Shown piece by piece: positions 15,001 to 30,000 of a stretch of DNA of 64,000 bases. Made by a program: the position numbers and the translations under genes. The stretch is from Trichostrongylus colubriformis (taxonomy: Eukaryota; Nematoda; Chromadorea; Rhabditida; Trichostrongylidae). A model generated the notes under the pieces. It saw only the letters and a list, made by a program, of their open reading frames with translations, had not been told where the DNA came from and searched no databases. Each line of letters begins with the position of its first letter. Position 1 is the first letter of the stretch. The stretch covers positions 36,970,130-37,034,129 of the forward strand of contig OZ022261.1 of the NCBI GenBank assembly GCA_963978905.1, written 5' to 3'.

Positions 15001-18000
15001 TGAGAATCTCATCAGGTATGAATCTCCCTCAGCTATCCAGTGTGGTCAGACTTTAGCAAAATTGTAAGCGAGGGTGATGGAATTAAGGTTTTTACCGCGT
15101 TGAGGTGACGCATAATGTCGGCTTAAGCCCCCGATGGTGCATAAGGTGTTACGGAGTTGGTGATACTGCAAGGTATACCATAGGATTTGGAGATTTAAAA
15201 ATATCCGAAAGAATTCGCTAAGATTTATTCAGGCTAGTGTTGAAAATGTAGGAGAAAAGTCACTTCTTAGAGCACCCCCTGTCATGAGATCACTGCAAAG
15301 GATGGTACTTTACCTAAATGATTTCCCAAGAAAACAATCCATAGAGATGCAAGTCAGTAACTACGTAATGCTGACGCTTTTTCCCGGTGAAGTAGAGGAC
15401 AACACAGGACAAACAAACAAGCGTACACAAACAAATAAACCCACAAACACAACACGCATCATCAAAACATAGGGATGTACCGTGTGAATCCCGGAAAAAA
15501 GGGCCCATAAAATTGGAACGCTCGTGACTTTCATCGTATACATTTAATGAAAATATTCTAAAGGGTTCTTATACGTACAGCCAAGGAAAAATGACGTTGA
15601 CCTTCAAACACTTTTGATTTCTGTGCAGGTACATAGTAGGTATGCACCTAATCGTACTGTTTCTGATAGGTAACCACAGACTAACAACTTGGATTTTGTT
15701 AGAATTATTAATGAACCCCTACATTGACTTCAAAATGTCACAATCCCGACGCTACCGTTGGTCGTGGAAACATCGAGGAGCGCCTTATTTGGGACTTCAA
15801 AGAGGAATCGTATTTGCTAAATTTAGATCAACCTGATAACTGGATAGGGGAGATGTTACTGACTGTGAGTGAAGTAGTCGCTTAGAGAGGTAAGGAAACG
15901 AAAAATGCCTTTTAGAACTAATTTTTCAGCTGCCCCCCGGAAGTTGTGACAAACAGTCCAGCTCCAAACTTTTGCGGGAATGAATAGGTCAACAGCAAAT
16001 CCAAAAAAGGATTGTATTGTAACACTAACAAAGCACGGGAGAGAGTGTAGTGATGCGATCAATTTCATCGACACTATGTTCGACCCCGCGTCGTCCCTGT
16101 CTTTGCTTAGCTCAAATCAAGGATATAGACGTTTTAAAAAATACAGGTGTTAAAATTTTTAACGGTGGAAGAAGGCCTGTACAACATAATTATAGTGGTC
16201 ACCAAAAATTCACACCACCTTCGAAATTTTAGCTATCAAATACAGCCTACTGACTGCAAGACCCCAAGCACTCTACCTTACCAACAGTTACCACTACTTG
16301 AATACTGCAATGGTGTAGAATTGCATTAAAATACGGTAAATAATTCCCATTCGAGCCTAACTCGCCCTGAATTGAAGTGAAGTGCGTGGCGCGTCCTGAT
16401 TCTGTTTTGCAGTTAGGGTCGCTTCATCTCTTTGTTCTTTACTTCAGTTGTTTACTTCCAATGTCACTACTATAGCGAATTTTGATGCGTGAAAACCACC
16501 AGGGGTGACTGTTCATTTATGCTTTTAGAGTATGCTCATGGTAATCTACAGTCCGGCGAAACCTAACGTTCTCAAAGCTTTACATTCCACTGCTATGCAA
16601 TGGTTTGCTCTCCAGCATGTAGTCTTCTGATAGAATAAGCCCGTTATTTAACTGCGTATCATTGCCACGTGTCACTGGCCCGCGTAGCTCCGATAAGTAA
16701 ATTTGGCGTCAACTCTTTATGAATTTTCGGTCGTTTCTTTTGTTTTATTGACTGTGACGAAGCACAAAGCCCTCTACTTGCTTTTCTTTTTAGCTTGCAA
16801 CAAAGTCTTAACTCCATCAAAAAAGATAACATGGCGTACACAGCTTCCACGCATTCTTCTTTCCTTTGTATGGCTACGATAGCTGGTCAGTGCATATCTA
16901 AGGCCGGTCATATTTTGCCCGCCGACGCCGGCACCATCAGTGTCGACGTAAAATTGACGCAGGTCCCGGCGTCAATCTGATGACGCGCCCCCTTTGCAAA
17001 ATTCTTGACCCAATCACATTACAGTATGGTGATCGTGACGAGAGCCCAGGGACTGAAATTCGAATATGGCATAGTATGGCACTATGCCAAGAATCGAATT
17101 CGACAACCGGCGTCCATTAACGCCGACACCGGCGTCAGATGACGTGTGCGCTAAGTATGACCGTGGCCAAATCCACAAAAATTGCAAATGAACTGCAAGC
17201 TGGTCGTGAGATTGAACTGCGGCCTAATTTCCTACATTTATTTCCTACTTGTCACATTCTCATTCCATTTGACTGATCTGGTCTGAAAATCAGTGACTAG
17301 ATGGAGCAATTAGTAGTACATAATGAGCAGCACTGTTGTATGAAGAAGAAGCACAAGTATGTGAACAGGAGCAAAATAAAAGCTACGAGTGATTTTTTTT
17401 GCGATAATGTAAAACTGCTGAGAAGAGTAATTACCACCGCTACCACTTTGCCACTAGCAAACAAGATATATGGTGGCGATACATGCTTTCTACAGGTACA
17501 CCACGCATTTCAGCTCCATTCAAAATAGTACAGACCATAGAGTACTGAAGGGTTTCTGATCGTCCGGTGAATGGCTTCTTCAACTTTGAGATGGTATAGC
17601 TGAAGTGAGCGGCACTTGCAGAAATTCAGCGCAATTCGCTTCGGGAGTTTGTACACTTATAATTCTGCGCCTCGGCGTGTGACGTGCGATGTCATGCGTG
17701 CGAGCTGAAGGTGCCGTATATAGTTGTCGTGTAATCGCTCTAAGACCCAACTACATAGTGCGCCCCTGGCGTGCACGCATCGCGTCGTACGCCGCGGTGC
17801 GAAAATCTGACGCAAGGGTACAAACTTCCTTTAGATACCGGTGAGTTACTGATGGAAACACAGATCGACCAAGACAAAAAACTGATCAAAAATTAGGGTT
17901 TGATGAAAAAGTAAAGAGTTGAAGATAATGAGTAAGTTCTCTGGAACTAATAGTTAGTGATGATCAATAATCTGAGGCGGAGGTAGCCTGCGACAAATGG

Positions 18001-21000
18001 TGCGGATCCCACTTGCATGGTTCGAGGATCAAATTTCACATAGATCGCTGACCGCTCTAACCAACCCTACCGTCCTTCTTGATCGGCGAATCGGTTCTGC
18101 CCTAAATGAGAGGATAGGAAGAGCAATTTGTTTTAGGGTGGCCCCCTAAGAAACTACAAATTCAAAAACTACTGTCCAACCCGAATCGCATTTTGACTTT
18201 GACATTTTGACATCACTGGGATCTTGATTGAAGGAGGTTATGATCCTCATCTCAAAGAGGGCGCCCCTTTCGCTGAGAATTTTGCCAAGTAGTATAGTTC
18301 TTAAACCCTTAACTTTTATTTATTGAGTTGAAGAATAAGTCCTTGCGGTTTTTTTCAGCCTCGTTTTTCACATTGTTTCCTTTATCTTTCGACAAAGCTT
18401 ATATATGTTTTTGATAGGACTTTTTCTGCTCTTCAAAACGCTACTATCCGTTTTTTGATTCCTTCGACTGCCTAATATTTATGAGGTTTGGAAATGAAGT
18501 AAGCTGAAGGCACAAAATTGGCACTTGCGCACCTCATCGTTCTCGTCTGCCATCGAGACCAAAAAATGTATGTGTATATGTTTCGATAGAGCTTTTTCAG
18601 CTCTACAGAATAGTTCCACTTATTAATCAGATCGCTCAACTTTTTGCTGTTTTTAAGACTCAGAAATGCAGTACTCGCTAAAGTGTGCATTTTCGTTATC
18701 TTCTCTTCCTCATCTACCATCGAGATTGGACAAGATGTGCATATATGCATTCAATAGAACTTTCTTTGCTCTGCGAGATGATACCACTCTTCTTTTGTAT
18801 CCTCTCATATTTTAGCATGTAGCGATGAGCTTCCAGCTGTTTTTCAATTCAAGATTGCATAATGAATATGAATTTTTTGGCAGAGCCTTTGTATCATTCG
18901 ATAGAGCTCTTTCCGCTCTGCAAGATAGTGTTTACGGTTTTGTTCGAGTAAATTTTTGACATTTTTTAGATCATTTAATAGTCGACGAAATCGAGCAATT
19001 TCAATACATGGTGCCGAAAATGCTCGATTTCGTTGACTTTTAAATGATCTGAAAAATGTCAAAAATTTATTCGAACAAGAACCGTAAACACTATCTTGTA
19101 GAGCGGAAAGAGCTCAATTGAATGATTCAAAACGCTCTGCCAAAAAAATTCTTATTCATTATGCAATCTTGAATTGAAAAACAGCTGGAAGCTCATCGCT
19201 ACATGCTAAAATATGAGAGGATACAAAAGAAGAGTGGTATCATCTCGTAGAGCAAAGAGAGCTCTATCGAATGCATATATGCTCATCTTCTCCAATCTCG
19301 ATGGTAGGCGAGGAAGAGGAGATAACGAAAATGCACACTTTAGCGAGTACTGCATTTCTGAGTCTTAAAAACAGCAAAAAGTTGAGCGATCTGATTAATA
19401 AGTGGAACTATTCTGTAGAGCTGAAAAAGCTCTATCGAAACATATACACATACATTTTTTGGTCTCGATGGCAGACGAGGAAGAGGAGGTGCGCAAGTGC
19501 CAATTTTGTGCCTTCAGCTTACTTCATTTCCAAACCTCATAAATACTAGGTAGTCGAAGTTATCGAAAAACAGGTAGTATCATTTCATGAAGCGAAAAAA
19601 GCTCTATCGTGATCATATATAAGCTTTGTCTAAAGATGAAGGAAACAATGTGAAAAACGAGGCTGAAAAAAACCGCAAGGACTTATTCCTCAACCCAATA
19701 GATGACCCACTTTAGGAGTTTTCATCACATGTCCTCAAATATTCGTGCAATGTAACGGAATGAGTGAGCGTACAACGCTAATATCAACACTTTGCATCTC
19801 TCGAGCAATACGGGATGGCATTATATTCTGCAGCAGCGTCATAATCACATTTATGACATTTGACCATGCACAATGTGCAATGCAAGCCCGGGGGTGAGGG
19901 TGAGTAAATGACAAAATATATGTTCAGAATATAATGGAATGATCATCACTAAGCTGTTCATAGTCAATAACAGCTGTCAGCCAGGAAGTAGTGTTACTGA
20001 GTTCTTGAAGTGGAATGTTCAGCCTCGACCATCAGTTGGCTGCTTCGTGAATGTGTCTCGCTATTTGTTGAAAATGATACAAGGGATAGTGCCATTTATT
20101 CAGAAGATCTCTCATAGTTTCTCAATACTGGTTGAATTCTCTTTTTCCTGGCCAATCTTCAACTTGATTTGAGATTCCCGCGCGAACCGTGACTGCGGCA
20201 GAGAGTTCATCGTGTACAGGGGGTGCCAAAAAAGTAAATTTCCCCAGCTCACATCCGCCAAGTGTACAAAACGAGTGTAAAGAACCAGGTAAAAGTGTTG
20301 GAGCAAAATATTCTTGCAATGTTCCTCTAAAAGCAAGAACATGCTGTGGCTCACTACTTTCACCGTCACAAAGATATGGGGCTTTCAGTTGGCACAGCCG
20401 GGCTATAGAACACCTACGGCATTGTGGTTCGCCCAAAGCACCAGAGCCACCTTCCGTGGCACGTCTCTCGTGGGAAGCTACCTGGAACTGATCCTTCAGT
20501 TCATAGAAGTCACAGAGTCCTTGCTGGTTAGAAAAATCTGTTACGATCCGAAGTGTTTTCATGCCTCAAATCCGCCTCCGGGGGGTTTTCAGTGGTAATG
20601 GCACGTTCTGGTTCTTAAAACGAAGGGCGCTGGGAACCCCGAAAAAATGGAATGTCAAAGAACACCAACCAGTATGAATCCGCTTAGGTACCCAGAGTGA
20701 ATGGACCTTAGCAAGGTTGTGAACGAGGGCGACGAAATTTTGGAATTTGCCCAGTTGAGATGACACATCTTATTCACTCAGAATAAGCTCCCGATCCTGC
20801 TCGTGAAGATGGCTCATACGGAGTTCAGCGATAGTATGAGGTGCGTTCTTGAATTTGGGGATGAAAATACCTCGTGAGAATTTGCTGAAGTTCGACTAGT
20901 GTGGGGTTGAGAGTGGAACAGAGAAAACTGCTTTTTTTGGCATCCCTTGTAAATGTCCATTCACAATGTAATGGGAATTGTGCTTTTACCTGGACTGATC

Positions 21001-24000
21001 CGATAGGCTTGCAGCAAAAGATTTTTGCTCTCATTCAGGCCTAGCAAAACCTAAGCGACCTAGAAAAGGCAGATTGACGCGTGCAATAGGTCCAGGATGT
21101 TGCCTATGTTGAGTTTTCATGCCATGCATGTACCGGTGGTGCCACCCAACATTCCGCCCGAACTTTCCAATCAATTCGACAATATGACCTTTACGCATCT
21201 GTGCTCGTGTCTTTAAACTCAATAAATTGCGTTGTCGCCAGCCAAGATATGGGAGCAGTTCTGTTCTTCAACGAGACATTCACATGTCATTAAGGGTAGC
21301 CGCGAGCACAGAACGTAATCCCTACCATTTCACATCAACCCCACTTTTTCGTAAACGGCTCGGCAACAACCTCCGTGTGCAACTCGATAACGGCCATGCT
21401 CAGTTGTTCCGTGATCCCTCGACAAAGCCCAAAGCCCAGTCGAGCCACAGGCTCTGTTCCGGTAAAACCACATTTTAGTGCGCTCGCGAAATCATGCGGC
21501 AAATACGGGTCGGCTTTGAAGTTCCGACTCCGGGCCGGGAATGAAATATTTACTCACTGCAGTAGTGGAAAACATGCTCTCGATTGGAACATGAATTGAT
21601 TGAAGGGAAAGTCACGGATCTCTTTTTGAATTCATGGAAAGCAAAGCTCTGCTGGGATTTACAACTTGGACAACGGTTAGGAGTGCTTGCTCCAAAGAAG
21701 CATTCGAAGAACAGAATTCGAATCAAAGGTCATTAGAAATGCTGCTCCAAAGAACGTCTCAGTAATCAAACAAATTTGCCAAATGAGACATTTAAAAAAC
21801 AGCAATTTTCGTTTGTCGAAATATTTCAAAATTTCGTAAAATGGGCGTACTGTTGACAGAAAGAGCACTGTGCGCCTTCTTCGGCACATTTATGAAGCCA
21901 CGACGGAGAGCTATTGAGTCTCCGTGCTCTTTAACACTTTAAACCCTTCGTCATGGAAAGAATGATTCGAAAATTGTTCGTCAACATGGCCAAATATCCG
22001 CCACCAATTCGAGTAGTATTTTTTGCCTTGTACCCGATGCAAAACGCCTAATACACGGGCAATATCGAGGATTCTGCAGCGAACAATGCCCGACAGTGAC
22101 ACGATGGCTCCCTATTTCCCATGAGGGATAGAAAGGTGGAGCTGAGGCAGGGCTTTACGCATTTTAATGGTAGGGATCTCACCAACGCCATTCTTGAAGA
22201 CGTTGCCCTTTTGATAACGTGATTGATAACTTCTTAACGAGCATGTACGGGAGATTTCGAAAATGAATGACGTCTATGGCGTTGTTCTTTTACTAGGCTC
22301 AGCCACTCGGACTGATGTCCCCCAAGGATTGCCTAGCGGGTAGAGAGCATAAAGGAACACTAAAAAGGACAAATCCTTGCGAAATACTCATTTATATTAT
22401 TAGGAACTTTATGCAGGGCTGTTTGAAAAATTTAGGCTTAACTCTCTGTTGCCAGCATCACTGCACTGATCTCTCAGAAACCAAATGTACTTATTGCACC
22501 GCTACAGCCTTCTTTTACACTACCCACGGTGATGATACACAGGACTGATTACCGGAAATTTTCAACACAGTACGGTTTTTGAAGGCAACAACATTTTGAT
22601 GCTAGCCGCTTGGTTTCAAAAAAGCATCGTAGGAAGAGCGAACTGCTCCATTCGTTCTTCGGAATGAGCCACGTGGATTGTTCTCTAAAATATATTGCTT
22701 TCTGTAGGTACCGAGATCGAGTTGTAAACAACGAACGAGACGCAAATGTGTGGTGGCCAGTGGCGCCGCTCCCACTTGCTCCTCGGATCATATTCCGCAT
22801 CAGCGCCCAGCCAACCGAACCTTCTAATTCCAGGAAGTCTGTGAACATGTACCACACTCCACTGATACCCCCATGCAAGTTACCACAGGACAAAGCGCTA
22901 TTATACCACCACGATTATGTATGAAAGTAGAATATGTGGCACTCCCCAGAATTGATTGATTGAACCATATGATTTAATCATTTATTTTACTCCTACAATG
23001 GGTGGATCGGTAGTTTATGGTACTCAGTTGGCGTTCTCTTCCAAGGAACGAAAAGTTTCTCACAACATTTTTTTGAACATTTTTGATTCCTCTATAAAAA
23101 TAGAGCAGCCGTGAAGTTTAAAATGTCTATTTAATCCCAGTTTGAATTATTGAATTGTGAATCATAAATGTTAATTACTCGGTAGTAAGTCACTTCACAA
23201 ACGCATTAGCATATTGGTCAGTCATCACTCACAAGCCGCGCAGCGGCGTTTTCGTGAACTCGCCCTCATCAAACCCCTTGTGGCCATTAGGTGCGAAAGA
23301 GGTCGTCAAAAATTTGAGCAGTTCGGGCGATGCGCAGAGGCAGCGGCGATTTTTAATCGAAATGTTCACCAAATCAGGAAATTACGCTACGATTGAGCGT
23401 GCTCGCTCAACGTTTGGGTATGCTTCGATGATCAGTGGGTCCTTTTCGTGCGAGGCTGTCAACATCTTATGTGTGTCCTCTGTTACTGGGTAAAAATGGA
23501 GGTTAGGACGGAGATCACAATGTGAAGAGAAGGCAAATAAACTTGCATGCGGTATAAATGATGAAGAAGGCTGAATTCGCTGACCGATGGCGGAAGCGCC
23601 AGTGTATGAGCCATCAACCAGTGGACATCTGAGGGATCTATGCTCGAACCCGATCGTTTTCAGGAATCAGCGTGATTTCAACTCATCTAGGCGTAATTTC
23701 GTTTGGCGAACATACACACACATATCCAGATTGCCGAATATATGTCAACCGGATAAACTTTAACCTCAGTAGACCGGTTAGTAGAATAAAGGTCCTGTTT
23801 CAAGGGCTACTAATAAAACTTCTATGAATTGTTTAGTAGAAATGAGTAACCAAAAGGATGGTTGCTTGGATTTGCCTCTAAATTTTCAATGATCATTCCT
23901 CATCTCCTAGTTTAACAAGAGTATCTTTGTATCTTCCATCTTCAACAGCTCAATTATGTACAGTAGCGCTTGAAAGTCTTCGGCCAAACACTTTTTGTCA

Positions 24001-27000
24001 TAACTTTTTTCTACTTGACCAAATTTGACAAAATTTTAATATGTGTTGCCTGAACCTTTGTCAATATTTCCTTCCACTTGAGCGCCGCTTGACTCTTTTC
24101 ATGGTTTTTTACAAGAATTTGATACAAGACCACCCAAAAAAAAGTAAAAGGCTTGGTCAAGAAAAAAGGCTTTCTTCACAAAAACATAACGAGCAAGCCT
24201 CAAAGAACATCAGTATTTTGTAGAAAGACACTTGACTTTTGATGACAGCGGCACAGCGGGACGGCATAGGGATGGCACTCCAAAAACAAAAATTGCATTT
24301 AACCACGTAATTCATACCGTTGAGCGCCAAAATAGTATATTGAGTATGCAGTGTCGCCAAATACAACATACTAAAATTCCTCTTAGATCGGAGTCGCTAA
24401 AAAGTTACAAGTGAAAAACCCAAGTGAAAGACTATTTCGCCGAAGACTTTTGAGCGCTACTGTATATAGTGATCGGTCCCAACAGAAGTCAAAGCAGATA
24501 TTCAGTGTTTTTCAAAAGAGATTGGAGAAGAATTGAATCCTTCCATTTCTTTGATCAACTGCGCTGCCCATGATCACCGGAAGCCATTTGAGAAGTATTA
24601 TATTATACCATGAAAGAGCCATGAAAATCAACGGGACACCCTTTCGGAAACTTCACAACTTCACATCAAATTAAAAATCACGTTATCATCGTCGAAACAT
24701 CAATATCTTATGCGAAAATGGGAAAAACCAGTGTAACTTTTGGAGTTCCAACAGGAAATGGTATAGTGCAACTTGAAACTCCAGCGACATTACCTTTTCA
24801 CTTTTCCTTTTTTCGATCGGGATGACAAACAAATTTTCGCTCGTCTTTCTTACAACATGGTGCAAAGTGTTTTACGTCGAATTCTGATTAGTCTACGATC
24901 TATAAATGGGTAAAGTAAATAATTCACTTTATTGTTGCTTATCCCCGGGATCCCTTTGTTCACTCAGTCACATCAATCTACGCACGTCATCACACCCTCC
25001 AGTGATGACACCTATGGATGGTTGTAAGGATCGCACGGATACGGCGTATTGTAAAGTCAGTCTGTGGTCATAAACAAATAACAACACTTGCTTTGGCGTG
25101 CGTGGTACTTTTTTTTTGATGGTTTTCCTCTCACGACCCTTACACGTCAGCCTGTTATTTTCTGTAATTTCTTAAAGCAATGGTGCACGGAAAAATAAGT
25201 TTCTCTATTACCCATATAATTACGTTGTATTCGCCTAATATTGGTCGCATGCAAGGTTTCACGAGAAAAAGTGAGAATGCGGCTGAGATACAGTTTTCAA
25301 AATGATGACCGAGGAGGGGGTCTAGAGGAACTGCCCGCCTCGCCGTCCGCGGCAGTAGGAGACCATAGTGGGAACAAAAAAGTACGTAGAACTCCCACTC
25401 TCCGTCTCCGAGCGCGTCGGATGACGGGGCGGGCACTCGGTCTGAGGCCCCGCCCCTTCGGCCGCCACTTTGAGGAGCTATATCTTGATTGGATTCTCAC
25501 TTTTTTCGCGTGAAACGTTGCAAGCGGCTCTTCTTAAACAAATAAAACATGAATATATGGGTAACAGTAAAACTCATTTTCCCGTGCACGATTCCTCCGA
25601 CTGAAGAACACGTAAGACGAAACCTGACCTTTTTACCTTTCACGGAAATAGCCGCTAAAAACACGATAATTACAATTTCGCTTCACAAAACAATGAAGCT
25701 ATAAAAATCAAGTCATTAACAGATGGCGTAAAGCTCCTCTTACTTGCTTTTCTGCAGGTCAACCTGAGAATAGAGAGACAGCCGTTCCAAAGGAATTTCT
25801 GCCTACCGTATTTAGAGTTTCCAGAAATTCCAGTATATCACTAGAATTTTCAAGGGCCATTTTTTTCAACATCGTTGTCCTCTTACTGACTCATGCTCGG
25901 TAAGAGAAGCTTTGATATTCCTCCGAAGACTTTCGGTCATCTAGAACTCCATTTGAAATTCGGGCGCAAATCCCGTTTGCTTCTTCGCTCTTGTCTGAAC
26001 CCTCAGTCGCATAGCTTTGAAAGAGAAAATACTGGATAAATATGTGATAGTGACCAACCACCAATACACCAAGGACTGGACCTTGACAAGTGTGGAGGAG
26101 GCTGGTAAGCTAGAAAGATGACGATGATAGAAGACATGAGACTTTCTGGGAATGCTGTCGATCAATACGCCGAAACACAACCATTGATTCATACTTTACG
26201 GGCAAAAAATTTTTGTTCGTGTATTATTTCGCTGATTGCTCCCTTCACCATTGGCGTACACTCGCCATATTCATTCAGCAATCGCTTGAATGCTTCAAGC
26301 GCTTTCCGCGTCGTTCTTAACCCTTTCGTTATGAAGAATGTGGGTATAGTTGTGGTCGGGCCAGGGAAAAAAAGCGCCGTCGGACGAATCAAAGGTGATG
26401 GAAAGCGCCCTTCATCGCTCCAAATGCATGTTCCACTAGCTGGTTGCACGCCTATACGCACAACGAAAGGCTTGCTTGAACAGCTAAACGATCTAAAAAC
26501 GGCCTCTTACTCCATCGGAACCAGTCATGTGCAACGAAAATGCGAACAGCTCAGGATAAAACCGCCAAAAGGAGAAGTTTTTTCTAGAATCTCATTTCCC
26601 TAAGTGCTACAGTATCTTCTACGGATTGTACCACGACAGTATATCAGTAGTAGACACTTGCAATTAGCATGATTCACTTACAAGGGAGGTCTTTCAGGTC
26701 ATGACGCGCTTTCGGAAAACGGTTTTTTCCATTATATGGGGTTCCATCATTATATGGGGGTATCTACATGAAACATATAACTGACTTCCATTTTTGCTGC
26801 GCGGCCCTACAAATGCCAAAAAAGGAGTAGAGAAAATTTTTTTCAAAAAAGCGATTTTAATCCACTTATAGAAACGCATCCTCCTTGCAACTTAGATCAT
26901 GTGCAGATCCAGTGGTGTTCTTCTATTTCTCATCCAAAACAAAGTCAAATACGGAAAAAAAAAATGAAATCTTATTTCCACCACGTACTAAAAGTGCGTA

Positions 27001-30000
27001 GCAGTCTCATAACGGTTCCCCGAGGTGTGCACCATGCGGCGATGGGGTGGTATACTGGATACGGCGATGGACTCTCAAACTGATGAAGTGCTGGGCTGGT
27101 GGTTCGAATCCCGGCATTGCCGACATTTTGCAATTTTTTTTGCATTCACTTTTTCGTTTACAAATATGTCTGTTTATACCAAATGGCTACAATTTTCGTT
27201 GACAGCATACCAAAATGACCCTATTTACGAATTGTCAATGGATTTGGTAATGTGAGTTTTTTGGACACGAAAGGGCCCGTATCGCTCGAAATTCGCGATT
27301 TCGCACAAAATGAGTGTCATATTCGTGTTCAGGAGGCCAAACTACCCTTGGGGACACATTTCTAGCCAGTTCCAAATTTTGACCCTAACTTCGAAAAAGA
27401 TGTTTGGCCATGGGTACATGGTGCGCTTTCTACTTGTAGAAGTGAGTAACTCACAAAATCGATGAAAATCAATGGAACATGCACAGCATGGATGCCTATC
27501 GCCATAATTTCAGCTATCAAGCACCAAGCAAGAGAAATAAAGAGACTTCCCTAACAAGTGATATCGTCGTCTACTTCAACGAATGTGCAGTCGATGGTAT
27601 ACCAATGCCCAGGCTTAAATTTTCGAATTTGGGTCAAAAACTCGATTGGGCTGAAAACTTACCCTCAAGGGTAGTTCGACCTCCTAAACACGAATATCAA
27701 TTCCGTTTCGCGTAAAAACGCCTCGTTCGTGCGCTATGAGCGCTGAAAGGCAAAAAAGTTGGGCTGTCAAAATTGCTGAAAACTGGCAATAGAGAGCAGT
27801 ACAGAATTTAAAGTGAGATTACTGCACATAATCATCTTATTCAAATGTTTACGAGCCCAAAAACTGAAAATCTAAATTTTGCGAAAATTTGTCCTCGGTG
27901 GGGATCGAACCATCAACCCCGTTTTTGGCATTTGTAGGGCCGCGCAGCAAAAATGGACATCACTTATATGATTCTTGTACGAACCCCCATACATGCAAAA
28001 AACAGCTTTCAAAAAGCGCGTCATGAGTTGGAAGACCTTCCTCGTTAGTACCATTAAACAGTTATAGCAAAATTTTGAATTTTGTTCAAAAAAATCGAAT
28101 GAAAACTTCAACAATGTTAAGATCAGATTGAAGAAATCATCGTAGCTTCGGACAATGAGTGTTACGATTGAGCCACATGCCTTGAACAATGGACGTCACT
28201 CAGATTAAGAGCAAAGGGAGCATCAAAACGAGACGATGAAAAAGCGCCGCACTACGAGGCTCGCAAGACTTACTTTAAAAAATCGTGTACGGAAGAATGA
28301 GCTTCTCTGTTACCCATATATTTATGTTTTATGTACTCAATAAGGGCAGCATCCGAAATTACACACAAAAAAGCGAATTTGGCAAAGATACAGCTCCGCA
28401 AGTGGCGGCCGGGGGAGCGGGGCATCCGCGTAAGTGCCCGCCCCGTTGTCCGTCGCGTCGGAGACATATAGTGGAAAGAGAAACGTAAACAGTCCTACCG
28501 TCCGAGGCCACGCTCTTCGACCGCCACATTGCGGAGCTGTATCTTTGCTGCATTTTAGCGTGAAATTTCGCATACGGCTTTAGTAAGCAAGAACATAAAT
28601 ATATGGCTAATGGAGAAACCCACTTTTCCGTGCATGACGTTTAACTGGAATGGAAAAAGAGCAAAGAATTGCAACATTATCATATGTATGCAAATAAGGA
28701 AAAAAGATGTGGTTCATCAAGGCGTAGTAAACAGATGTGAACCTGTAATCCTAGCCGTAATCTCTATGCATTTCGCAAGCCTTGAAGTACTTTCAACCCT
28801 GGTCAAACCTAGCATTTGCAATTGGTGGAACTTAGATTGCATAGGATTTAGGCAAAATGAATCGTTGCTAGTGGTACTACTTCATTAGGTTCAGTGGCGC
28901 TTAGTTATTGATCAAAACGCGGAGCTGATAAGGTCCAAATGGAAAACCTTGGACCTCCAAGGTAAAGGAACAAAGGAACATTGGGCAGTGACGAAACTTT
29001 TGTGAAGTTTCGTTCACTCGCTGTAGGTTCACTGTGACTCGTTTAGCGTTAAAGGATAGTACTAGGTTGTAAGGAAAGTTGTGGCCGGTTTTTCGCGTTC
29101 ACAACATAAATTCAAATATCAGAGCGCGTTAACGTGAATCAGCTCACATAATGTGTTCCTTAGATAGGCAAAGAGTTGCTCTTTGTGAGTATGTGTTTTA
29201 TTCGGAATGTCACAAGGTGTTCGAATTATCAGAAAATTTTTGAAGTACTGCGAAAATGGCACTTTTTAGTTGACTTCACTTCATGAGTTCTTGTTTGACC
29301 GAGTCCCAGCAAAGGCAACCACAAGTGTGAGTGCTGCAAAGGGAGGGGGTGAAGCATTAGACTGAACAATTTGTTCTTGGTTTCAGAAGTGCAGAGATGA
29401 GAACGAGTTGCGAATTTTCAATTCATCAAATCGTTACCTAAACGGCAGAAAGCGATGAGCGTCCATACTTGCAGGGGATATCATCGAGTATTGGCCCTCA
29501 CAACAAACATAGTTGACCACCTCAAATAGCCTCGACTTGAAAAACCCAAAAAATGGGTGCCGCGCAACCCCTCGGAGCAGCAATGTGCGAGCACATTTCC
29601 ACAAATCGTCTTTCACTAATTGAAGCAGTTGCAGGGCTCTTACTCATCCATCATGTTCATCAGATGTAGCGCTAACTATGCCCCACTTCCCAAACATCTG
29701 GAGAGCCTCTTCAAGAGCAGTGTGTTCAGAAAGGATGGCGATTTGGGGTCGACTTTTTTTTCGTTTCGCGCAATATAAATCCTCAGCCCCTTATCAAATT
29801 GAAATATGTGGGCATAGTGTTGCCAAGAGCTCGGCAAATCGAATGGTGCTTATTCTGTGAGAAAAGGTGCACTCTGAGCCGAGTTATGAAGTTGAAATTG
29901 CAAAAACCGGCCAGAAATTTCCTTACAACTTCTCTAATACCAGAAAAGCGTACCTCGAGAGATCATCTTGAGACACGGCATATATACAGGTACTAGATAA

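Noticed and set aside
18000..18100. SINE-like word GGTTGGTTAGAGCGGTCAG on the minus strand
   Set aside because: Resembles a tRNA A-box, but the B-box word lies on the opposite strand and no second copy was found in the window.
22549..22924. overlapping frames of about 110 residues on both strands
   Set aside because: GC-richer patch, no recognised domain, no convincing splice sites, inside tmc-1 intron 1.
26118..26603. 161-residue plus-strand frame
   Set aside because: The minus strand shows a Harbinger-like motif here. The plus frame has no match and is taken as a shadow.
27048..27122. tRNA gene
   Set aside because: T-loop word and acceptor-like pairs are present, but the T and anticodon stems do not pair and it sits inside an inverted repeat.
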